DNA of 64,000 bases from Byssochlamys sp. IMV 00236. Its lineage: Eukaryota; Ascomycota; Eurotiomycetes; Eurotiales; Thermoascaceae. Where the stretch lies: the NCBI GenBank assembly GCA_001931875.2, contig MSJH02000826.1, positions 234,756-298,755 of the forward strand, read 5' to 3'. The notes beneath the pieces were generated by a model. The model saw only the letters and a list, made by a program, of their open reading frames with translations, did no database searches and was not told where the DNA came from. Below are positions 10,844-20,200 of the stretch, one piece after another; position 1 is the first letter of the stretch; every line of letters starts with the position of its first letter. The translations under genes and the position numbers were made by a program.

Positions 10844-11749
10844 TCAGAATTCCCATTTCTCCGGGAGATCACGCCACTCCCCCTTTTCGCGTCGCCGAGC
10901 CAGCCCGTATGCGACATATAAGTTGTCTGACCATTGAAGTTTACCAAGGATTGGCCATATTCCTCGAAACCCCGAAATGCGACTGAATCCATTAGTAAAT
11001 AGTCCAAATATATATAGAATCCTTGACGTACACATTGCCAGTGGACTTATCATATATGATCTTCGAGGTACGCGACCACTGTGGTTTTACACCGCAACGC
11101 AGCATCTCTCTGTTAATCGTATTAGCGTTTTGTCTGTCTGCTATCTTGGGTTTGCGTAAACTGACTCAAAGGCAACACGAAACTCGGCGCGAATATCCTC
11201 TCGTACATGGGGATCCAAGCTCCAGAAATATTCCTGTGTAAGAGGCTCCCCAGGCACCTTTTCCCATACGAGGTATTCGACAAAGCCACCAGGGACGAGC
11301 TCATGTTCCTCTTGTGTTCTTCTGCAATAACCAAGGAAACGTGGAACAGAGCTACAGCCTTGACGCATCAGTAACCTAAACGCCTCTAGTTCACCACGCG
11401 GTTCAGGAGGTTTGACTTGTTGGGCTAGTGTAGCCAGATCAGCGTCCTCCGTGCCAGTATAAGGAATCTGATAATATATTCGCATGAAGGCTATCTGCGT
11501 CGGGTCCTCCTCTAGGTGGCACAGAAATTTGCCAACAGTCATAGGAGACCCGACGACTATGTCGACATCTTCCTGTGAGAGATAAGCAGCTCTCTCCCCG
11601 AGCTTTTCCGTGATAATCCACGATCGGGAGACCGCTGAGGGAGCAGACGGCCGTTGCGGGTCGAGGTCATCAAAAGTAGTGACCTTTGTCCCTACGAGGC
11701 GGCGGAGGAATCGGGCATCGAAGTCAGTTGGTCGTGAACGAAATGTCAT
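10844..11749 (-). CDS. Small kinase-fold (APH/choline-kinase-like) protein, probable pseudokinase
   Basis: Exons are 11162-11749, 11032-11105 and 10844-10982, giving 266 residues. Introns are 11106-11161 and 10983-11031; the second has a perfect TACTAA branch point. Without splicing the protein would stop at 202 residues; splicing restores SKIIYDKSTGNV then RISGFRGIWPI and LYVAYGLARR, which are features of a large fungal family of phosphotransferase-fold proteins. Residues about 60-160 look like the amino lobe and hinge (FVEYLVWEKVPGEPL). The position of the usual HxD catalytic loop reads RTSKIIYD, so the catalytic Asp and His appear absent. No substrate can be named. The first acceptor is AGAGAG-like and only the last AG keeps the frame. 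The gene sits between direct repeats in an accessory region. Confidence 0.7.
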
Positions 11750-11937
11750 GATGATGCTTGTGAGCAGGTACCTCTAGCGATATGTGGACGAAGGTAGAAC
11801 AGGGCAGCTTAAAGTATGGGCAGTTTCAGCCAACGAGTTGAACTTGGGTGGGAGGGTGAGGAAGGGAAAAGAAAGAGCGACAAATAACTACTTATGTATG
11901 CCAATTTCACGTGAGCGGAGCGCCAAACTCTAGAATC

Positions 11938-12143
11938 TGCTTTGTTTAATTGTGTTGGACAGAAAGTTCCCATGGTAATAGTTGCCATTATATGCCTAAT
12001 TTTTAGCTTTAGCGATAACCACGTGAGCTTCAACAGAATTCATCAGGTTCGGCTATACTGCACTTCTGTTAATATATATTCGCCAAGCGGGATGTTCGTT
12101 GGATGTAGTCATAGCTCGATTTGCTTACAGTTTCAAATAGCAT
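11938..12143 (+). repeat. Diverged direct repeat, copy 2 (includes NRPS upstream region)
   Basis: This is the second copy of the repeat at 10543-10685, about 60 bp longer owing to insertions. It ends about 150 bp before the start codon of the NRPS-like ORF, so it may represent the NRPS promoter, part of which was duplicated to the other side of the kinase-fold gene. Confidence 0.8.
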
Positions 12144-12289
12144 GAGCTTACTCGGGAGAGTTCTCCCCTGACTGCACAGCCGAGCTGGCTGGACGGCTCA
12201 ACATGTGGCACTTGAGACCATTGTGCTGTACCAACGCCATCCTGTATCAACAATATCTTGTACGATCACTTTCTAACTAATACCTTACG

Positions 12290-14341
12290 ATGCAGTCGCC
12301 TCTATCCACTGCCCATTATGCCCAGGGCACGATTGACAGTCTCTTCACGACTGTCGCGTTGCAGCATCCAGATGAAATTGCTGTGCAGTTTGAATCTTCT
12401 GTCAGTCTGACTTACAGAGAGCTGCACAACCAGATGCTCCAAGTATCCGCGGCTCTTGCACCGCGAATCTGTCATGGCCAGCCTGTGCCGGTCCTTCTAC
12501 CACGCTCGCCTCTCCAGGTCGCTGTCATCTTGGCACTCAGTCATCTCGGAGCCATCTATGTCCCACTGGATCCTGAATTGCCTCCGAATCTTCTTCACGA
12601 TCTCTTGGATCGCGTCGATTCCCCGGTTATAATCACGAATTCTCTTCCCTCTTGGTCTATCCCTGCCTGGTGCCATGAGCTCGAAGACCACACCGTTATC
12701 GACCTCTCAAATATTCTACCGACTATTGGGGGAAGTGAGGTACAGCGTGTTCTGTCTCGTAACGTGCGTCCAGACAGCGTTGCCGCGATCTTATTTACCT
12801 CGGGGAGTACTGGAAAGCCCAAAGGTGTTGTACTGACACATCGAAACCTCATTGATCCCGCGAAAACCTTGAGTCGGTTTGAATCAATTGGGCTTGGTTC
12901 CCGCGTCTTTCAATTTGCCTCGTTTACCTCCAACGTTCATATGATCGATATTCTCAGTGCCCTGCTACATGGCGCCTGCCTCTGTCAGGTTTCGCAGGAA
13001 AGGATGCTAGACCGATTGGCGCATTGGGTTCGAACGATGCAAGCGGATACCATCCATCTGACTCCTAGTGTGCTGGAAACCATGGAGCCAGATGATGTGC
13101 CTTCTGTGCGCTATGTAGTTACCTGTAGTGAGCCTGTTTCCGCTGCGGTTGTGTCTACATGGTCGACGAAAGTCATTCTGCGCAACCTCTACGGTATGTG
13201 ATATTACATTTTTGCATCCACAGTTAATCCGAGTGGCAACTAACATGCTGCAGGTTCTTGCGAGGCTTCCTCCATTGTCTCCCGGGTTTTGTCTCCTGGG
13301 ATATCTTTGACCGATGTGGGCCAGGTCTCGCCGCATGCTCACATTAAAATTCTGGATCCCCTGTCTCACAACCAGGTCCCGGCTGGTAAGCTGGGAGAGA
13401 TCTTCGCTGCAGGAACCAGTGTGGCAGAGGGATACTGGCGTGATTCCAAGAGGACCGCAAAGAGCTTTTTCCTCCAGGACCAAGACAGCAACAAATTTTC
13501 ATTAACTGCAACCTCTCAGCCATCATCCCTTGAGCCGGTATGGTATGCCACGGGGGATTTGGGTTATGTCACAGAGAGCGGAGATCTGCATTTGCTCGCG
13601 AGAACGGATAATCAGTTCAAAGTGAACGGCCTACCGGTGGAAGTCGTGGCAATTGATCACATCCTGAGTAGGCACGTTGCTCGAGCTGTTGTACTGGCTC
13701 GCACGGATGACATAGGCCATTTGAGATTCTTTGCCTTCGTTGCAACGCAGCAGGCCCTCGTTACACCTGACGAATCTGTCGAAATAGACGAGTGTCTCTC
13801 AGCAACAGAGCTCCGAAACTACCTATTGACGAAATGTCGAGAGTTTTTGCCCGCATACATGGTACCAGAGATCCTCGTGGTGAACGCCATCCCGCAGAAC
13901 CGAAGCTATAAGATCGATCGTCAGCGTCTCGGTGATATTCTGGATTCTTATTTTGCACGGGAAAAGGACCAGTTGATCCCTGTTCATGCTCCTGATCTTT
14001 TATCACGGATCACTTCCATTGTGAACCACCGCCTGCAACGGACTGTTCCTGTAGACGAAGACCTACGCAATTGGGGCCTATCTTATGTGGATGCAATGTA
14101 CATCATCTGGGCCATATTTGATCTCACGGGAAAGCGTATTTTCCTGAGAGACGTGCTCCACAATTCGACAGTGGAGCACTTGGTCCTGAGGAGACTCCAA
14201 GCTTCTGCAGTAATGAACATGCCGCCGGCACACGATTCATTGCTTCTCCGAGTCAGAGGAGCATCTTTGGTGCACACAAGACTTTGCGAAACGGTGCATA
14301 TAACCTCAACTTCGCTTACCACCTCAAGTCGCCGCAACTAG
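12290..14341 (+). CDS. NRPS adenylation-carrier (A-T) portion; ends at a frameshift
   Basis: Exons are 12290-13193 and 13254-14341 (intron 13194-13253, GTATGT..GCAG with CTAAC branch), giving 663 residues. Adenylation motifs are clear: LTYRELH, LGAIYVPLD, AILFTSGSTGKPKGV (A3), NLYGSCEASS (A5, split by the intron), YATGDLGYV (A7) and QFKVNGLPVE (A8). A carrier domain follows at about 13980-14190 with NWGLSYVDAM, the Ser being the likely phosphopantetheine site. The A4 region reads FASFTSNVHMIDI, with Asn where amino-acid-activating domains have the Asp that holds the amino group. The last 30 or so residues are off-frame: the true continuation, a condensation domain, is read in another frame from about 14236. 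So this is probably the still-open front of a broken synthetase; it could also be expressed as a two-domain protein. Confidence 0.75.
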
Positions 14342-14766
14342 ATGTTCTGCGGTTCTTTGATGCAGTGCGTCTGGTCTGTAGTGAGCATGAATCTTTGCGG
14401 TCTACATATGAGCTCAACGACGACTCGCAAGTTGTCGGGGTTATTCATCCTCCGCAGGATATGCCCCCAGTCCTCTCGTTTACGCAATTTACGGAGCTCT
14501 GTGAGGTGTCTGGAACCCACGAGCTCTCCACCGCGAAGCACCGTGCCCAGCAGCTTATCAATGAAGTCGGAGAAGAATATATTGATGTTTCCAGCGCCTC
14601 TCCGCTTCGGGTCACAGTATATGAAATTGCTCCTATGGGTCAAGAAATGATCATTCACTTTCGTGTTCATAGCCTGTCAATCGATGAGCTGTCATTCGAA
14701 CGCCTTATCCATCATGTCTTCGATGTATGCAGCTCTTCGGAGAAAGAGATGTGCAGTTGCTCTTGA
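14236..14766 (+). pseudogene. NRPS condensation-domain fragment (first)
   Basis: In a different frame from the A-T ORF, the sequence resumes with SPSQRSIFGAHKTLRNGAYN, the start of a condensation domain. It goes on to RLVCSEHESLRSTYEL (C2-like). The C3 motif reads FRVHSLSIDELS where HHxxxDG is expected, so the catalytic second His is replaced by Ser. Similarity stops at about 14730, and the frame ends at TGA 14764-14766. A single-base indel between about 14229 and 14245 explains the frame change. Confidence 0.75.
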
Positions 14767-15126
14767 TCTAGACTCAGTGCGAGCCTACGCCAAAGGTAGG
14801 CTGTCTGAGAGGCTAGTCCCAGTTCTGCGGGAGATATTGACCGTTCCATTGCTTCCGAGCACCAAAGTGGCTCGAAGAACAGTTTCGAAAGAGATATCTT
14901 TTATGATTCGAAAAGCCCCGCGTCTATCAGCATCAATGGGCAATGCCTCTATATGCTCACCTATCTATATTGAAGCTTCTCCCAATGCAATCACGACAGT
15001 CACTTCAATTGTATCCCGTGTTCTCGCGCTTCCTGTTGAGGACATTTATAAACCTCTGGATTATCTTGGCCTTAATTCTCTTGGTTTTATTCAACTTCAC
15101 CAAATGATACATATAGAGATAGGTAT
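14740..15126 (+). pseudogene. NRPS fragment: adenylation-domain end plus carrier domain
   Basis: A third frame reads LDSVRAYAKGRLSERLVPVL then VPLLPSTKVARRTV, resembling the A10 end of an adenylation domain. A carrier domain follows with LDYLGLNSLGFIQLHQ, including its Ser. The second half of the preceding condensation domain and nearly all of this adenylation domain are missing. A deletion has therefore joined C to the tail of the next A. The frame closes at 15151 after AT-rich sequence; a GTATAC..CTGCAG intron (about 15122-15217) is possible but unproven. Confidence 0.65.
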
Positions 15127-15235
15127 ACTTGTCCTATATAACAAGCTATAAGATATTAGGTCTATTAATAGAATTTACCGGTATTTATTTAAAGATATAC
15201 CGGTATTACTACTGCAGAAAAAGGCAGGGCAAGTT

Positions 15236-16160
15236 GTGGCTTTATCTATTATCTACCCCGGCAGGTATCCTGCGACTCCAATCCAAGAAAATATTTGGAT
15301 GTTACAAACGAAATTGTCCAACACCACATACGCCGTAGAACGCTTTTCAAAATCCATGATGTGTCTGTCCCGAAACTGGTTGAAACCCTTAATGACCTGG
15401 TCCGGAGATTCGATATTTTCTATCTTACATTCGACCTTAACACCGAGAAGGAACAGATCTATCAGATTGTTTATCCTTATCCGCAGACCAAGATTAGTGT
15501 CCAATTCTTTCCGCCTGACTTGGGACCTGTATTTGAGACACCGAACCTGTATCTTAAGACCGGGCCTCTATCTTTGTTCCAAGTCCACGAGGGTCCCGAT
15601 GGGCAAATATACTTACATGCGGTTGTTCACCATATCATCTTTGATGATTTCACAAGTATTGTCTTTTACAATATGTTTGAAGCTGTATTGAGAGCTGCTC
15701 CGGTCAATTTCGACGACTATCGTAGCACTGTGGATTTCCATGGAATCATACCAGGCTATGTGAAGGTCCTACAAGAATTATGGACATAGAGACTGAATGG
15801 AGAATCCGCATTTTGTCGGGATCATTCTGTTCTGGTATCCAATGTATAATTATAGAACAAAAGCCGTCTCCGCAAGGAAATTAACATACCACTTGTGTAG
15901 TAGGATCAGACGTATCTGAATTCGCACGCTTTACATGAAAGTTCTACCTTGCTCGCACTTTCCCAAGCTACGCTACACCGGACGTTTATGACTGATGAAG
16001 TCGTCCTGTCTGTCCCCGTCAGTTTACGTACTACTGGCAAGAAGAATTGCTTGACTTTGGGCAATCTAATCAACCCTGCTTTCATCCCATCTCAGCTGAA
16101 GTACAACGATTCTTGGTCTAATTCTATAAGCACAACTGGTGAGGTGCCTTGTTAAAGTCG
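15236..16160 (+). pseudogene. NRPS condensation-domain remnant (second), with frameshift and stop
   Basis: It begins YPATPIQENIWMLQTKLS (C1 motif). A frame change near 15345 leads to FKIHDVSVPKLVETLNDLVR, then HAVVHHIIFDDFTSIVFY (C3, HHxxxDD, catalytic His kept). A stop lies at 15787, several more stops follow at 15790-15905, and recognisable sequence returns with DEVVLSVPVSLRTTGK and LTLGNLINPAFIP (latch-region motifs), ending about 16110. It cannot be read as one protein. Confidence 0.7.
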
Positions 16161-16238
16161 GATCCCACAGAGTGCGTACAGAGTAAGCTTAGTGAAGGCT
16201 ACGAGCAGGGCTACGCCAAGCAGTCAAGAAAAACAGAT

Positions 16239-17015
16239 ATGCCTCGTTTCGCGCTTCATGTTGGTGCGAAGAAGTTGGTCGAGTCCGCGGCGCCGGATGT
16301 CGAAACTGGTCCGTACCATACGACCTCAAGCGCATTACATGATATCTACTTTACTGGTCGCCTTCAGGAATGGCCGGGGTTTTTGAGTGCTGTGCAGAGC
16401 GCTCACGAGAACAATGCATGGTACAATGAGGTCTTGGGCCTCAAACTTCAGACCAAAGACCCTTACACGTACGGAAACGTCGAGGTCGGGGACGAACATG
16501 GTTTGCAAGGGAGGTTCCATAAGTACTTCGGAGACGTCATGAACTCCATTTTCAAATCGCAGTCAAAGGGCATTCTGTTCGCGGATTTCAAGTGCGTGCA
16601 GTCTACTCTGAGCGGCACTCCTGATGTGATCTTAAAGGATCACAATCACGTTCTGAGGGTCGTTGGGGAGCTGAAAGTACCATGGGTTCAAGAGCATCAC
16701 ATTGCAGCAAGGCTCGACAACGAGGTAGATCTAAGGAAAATACTCGCTCAGCCAATCTATTACATGCAGAGGCTAGGCTGTATGTATGGATTTCTCAGCA
16801 ACTACACAGAGACAATCTTCCTAAGACAGGTTATTGATAACCAAGGCGTATGGAGGATTGAATATTCTCCAGTGATAGAATCATCCACCACGTATGATAG
16901 GGGCGCCACAAATCCCCCTATTGTCTCTACTAGGCAGTGTTTCTTCTATGTTGGTTGCGAGGCATTGCGTCAAGGACCAGTTGTGAACACAAGCCCATGG
17001 ATTATACGGGGATAG
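16239..17015 (+). CDS. PD-(D/E)XK nuclease-like protein inserted in the NRPS remnant
   Basis: This is an intact 258-residue ORF from the ATG at 16239; the frame is open upstream to 16149 but without another ATG. It belongs to a family I associate with repeated occurrence in filamentous fungi, with carboxy-terminal landmarks IFLRQV and RQCFFYVGCEAL. The nuclease signature is GTPDVILKD (Asp129) followed by VGELKVPW (Glu144, Lys146), matching the PD...(D/E)xK active-site spacing. Upstream and downstream DNA both encode NRPS condensation-domain pieces, so the ORF sits inside the broken synthetase. Whether it is an active nuclease, a mobile passenger or a domesticated gene is unknown. No transposase, terminal repeats or target duplication were seen. 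Confidence 0.7.
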   Translation: MPRFALHVGAKKLVESAAPDVETGPYHTTSSALHDIYFTGRLQEWPGFLSAVQSAHENNAWYNEVLGLKLQTKDPYTYGNVEVGDEHGLQGRFHKYFGDVMNSIFKSQSKGILFADFKCVQSTLSGTPDVILKDHNHVLRVVGELKVPWVQEHHIAARLDNEVDLRKILAQPIYYMQRLGCMYGFLSNYTETIFLRQVIDNQGVWRIEYSPVIESSTTYDRGATNPPIVSTRQCFFYVGCEALRQGPVVNTSPWIIRG

Positions 17016-17028
17016 TGCGGCCAAGCTG

Positions 17029-17230
17029 TGCCAGCATGATGCTAATAAGCAGTTTAATCTTGGTAGCCCTCTTTTGATACGCTGTCATGGTTTCCAGTTG
17101 CCGGGTGAGAAAAGGTATCTGTATCTCAATATACACCACGCGCTCTGTGACGAGAGTTCTCTCTGCCTCTTGCTCAAAGAGCTTGAGGGCGAACATCATT
17201 TCCCTCGTATATATGCAAAGGATGGTTTTT
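17029..17230 (+). pseudogene. NRPS condensation-domain fragment (third)
   Basis: After the nuclease-like ORF the sequence reads FNLGSPLLIRCHGFQLPGE then LYLNIHHALCDESSLCLLLK, with an intact HHxxxDE motif. Similarity fades at about 17205, and the open frame continues antisense into the last codons of midasin until 17280. It marks the right edge of the synthetase remnant. Confidence 0.7.
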
Positions 17231-20200
17231 TTATGACGAGGTATCAACAACTTCTGCGAACCACTGCTTCAACGCCATAGCCAAAACCGCTGGCAACTCG
17301 CGCACGTCACGAACAACCAAGTAATAAGGAAAGGGGAATCCTTCGAGATATTTCTTCATCTTCAACTTCATCTCCCCTGTGCCACTTTCATCCGGCTCGA
17401 AGCTTGCTTCACTTAGGTCCAGGATAGAGTTACCCTTGACAGCGTCGACAATGATAAACACGACCATGATTCGCTCTTCCTGGGCTTGCCGAACGAGTCG
17501 TCGAATGGTGTCGTGATCCTCACAGATACCGTCCGAGATGATCAGCTCTAATTGCCAAAGGTCTGCATTGCCACCAGATGGGCCACGTTTCGTTCGTGCT
17601 TCACGGAAGAGGGCGACAGAGTCAGCGATCAGCTTTCGAACGTTTGTACCCGTTTGCTGGTAATTGAACTGCTGGAAGACTTGCATTCCAGCCTCCGAAG
17701 AGAATGGCTTGCCAAATTCGTGAGCTACTCTGACATGTTCTTCGTCACCAAACCCAAGAATGCATAGATCGCCAACTTCGAGCATACTCAAACTTTTAGC
17801 AACCAGGGCAAGAGTCTCAAAGGCCAGCTGTCCGCTTCCACTTTCCAGCATAGACTTGCTATCGTCGACGGCAAGCATGATCTGGTAGTTTCTCTTCGAA
17901 GGAATCGAGCGCCGCATCCAGATCTTGTCGCGCTTGTACTGAGACGCTATATAAGGAATGATGCGCTTGATATTCAGACGTTTGCCAGTGCGGAAATCGC
18001 CCCGCAGCTTTGTTGCCAACGTAGGGGCAAGGATAAGACGGAGTTGCTCAGTCAGGGAAAGTGAAAGGTTGTTGGTGAGAGCCTCGTAATGAGACCACAA
18101 CCGCCTGGCCTCTTCGGGCGATGTCCGTGGAGGAAGGGTGGAAGATAGATGGATCGCAGCCAGTTGGCTGTCGACTTCATCCAGTTCTTCATTTGCCTCG
18201 ACTTGACCAGTGCCATCCTGGGACGATTCATGCACGCGAGTATCGGTCGCCATGAATGTACCCGTAGTGTGAGCATCTGCGGAGGACATGTCTCCGACCA
18301 TTGGAGTATCTTCATCCATCTTGGCGTCCATAGGAACGTCTTGATCTCCGCTAGAGGCATCCGGCAGAGTATCATCTCCGTTAGGCTTCATGTCCTCAGA
18401 CTCCACCGCATTGGTCTGGTCCAACGCCTTTGCCTGTTCCTCGTTGGCTTGACCGAGAGCCTGGGTATCAGCAACATCCTCCTGGTCCGCCAAATGCTCA
18501 AATTCTGCATCTGCCATGTCGGTATCCTGCGGCAGTGCTTGGGACTCTTCGTTCTCTTCGGAGGGGTTCTTGATGTCTTGCTGCCTTCGGTGCCACTGCT
18601 CTAGCATGTCTCCGAGCTTCTTGAACGCCTGTTGCTCAGGACCTTCCATCTTGCCATCGTCCCGGCCACCGGAAGCATCTCTGGTTGTCTTGCTGTCTTG
18701 TCCATCTTCTGCTGCACCATTCTGTTGCTCTGTGTTTTCAGCCGCATCCTTTGAGCCAATTTCACGTTGCGCATCGCCAGATGTTCCTTGATCATCATTT
18801 TGATCTTCCTCGGCAGCGAGCCCACCGGCAACAGCCTCGCTAGGGGCCACATTCTCACCAGCTGCATCATTCTCGTCGCGCTGGGCCCTTAAAATATCTT
18901 CTTGCTCCTCCTCCTTCGGCTCATCGCCTGTGGTATCTGCTTCTTCTGGCCCTTCAGCTTCGTTATTGTCCTGGCCTTCTTCACCTTCGTCTTGGCCTAT
19001 ATCGTCGGCCTCTACCGGCTCTTCTTCAGCGTTATCGTCACCATCCATCTTATCCTCAGGGGCTCCAGATTGCTCTTCATCAAGATCGGGGCCCATATCA
19101 GAGAGCTCATCCATGCCGTCGTCCATGTCCGACTCACCACCCTCTTTCTCTTCACCATCCAATTGCATCTCTTCTGGTAGCTCAAGGGCATCTTCTTCCT
19201 TGGCGTGGGGATCAGTAACATCCATGTCTTCCCTTCCAACAGCCTCCCCTTCATCTTCGGGAGCTTCTTCATCGTCCTCACTCTGATCCTCCGTCTGCTC
19301 GCCTTGCTCCTTGGCGTCCTTCTCTTGAGCCGCAGTCTGCTCGTCGGGTTGCGTTACTCCTTTGCCCTCTTGATTTTCACTCTCTTTCTGTTCCTCCTCA
19401 TGAGAGCCATCCCATAGCTTTTCATCAACGGCGTTAGGATCGAGATCATCAACACTGCCCACTTCATCATCTATATCGTTCTCCTCGTCCTCTCCATCCG
19501 AAGCACCGTCCTCGTCGTCCTCCTTCTGTTCCGTCTGTCCTGTCTCGCCTTCGAGCTCGTCCTGGTCCATGTCAACAGCGTCCTTTGAACTTTCCATCTC
19601 CTCTGTCTTATCCTCCGTGTTCTGTTGCTGTGCGAGCTCCGACAAATCTTCATCGTCTTGCACATCTTTACTGATGTCTTCTGCACCTTCGCCCTCGCCC
19701 AAGCCAGTTCCACTTTCGAGATTCCCAGTGTCGCCTTGCTCGTTCGAGGCCTCGGCCGGGCTACAGAAACCCTCAGATGCGACTTGCGCAAATGATTTTG
19801 CAAGAATATAGGACATCTTGCACAGTTGGCGATGTATTGAGACGAATCTGTCGACAAGATCTGCACATATAATGTAATATTGCTTGGCAATGGGGTGCAC
19901 AGTTGCGACAAGAGCAGATGCTACAGAAAGGTCATCATTCCCTTTCTGGAGACGCTGGATTTCATTCAGGAGATGTTCAAGAGAGGCACCTATATCGGAA
20001 AGGTGGGCCTCTTTAATGGCCTTGGAGAAAAGCTCTTCAGACTTAGAAAGCCAATTGCGATCCTCGATTGAAGCCGGCAGAGTGCTCAAAGCAGAGCTGA
20101 CGCGCTGAAGGCCAACAAACATCTTGTCAGCGGTTGAAAGGAGGAGGCCATCAAAATCCGCAAGAGCCATGTCGCTGTTCACCTTGGCGGCTGTAGTACT

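Noticed and set aside
12290..17280. Functional siderophore or secondary-metabolite gene cluster
   Set aside because: No tailoring enzymes or transporter adjoin, and the synthetase is frameshifted and deleted; the zinc-cluster regulator is 30 kb away among housekeeping genes.
17249..20071. Many plus-strand ORFs opposite the acidic tract of midasin
   Set aside because: Antisense shadows of GA-rich Asp/Glu codons, giving Ser/Leu/Phe-rich nonsense translations.
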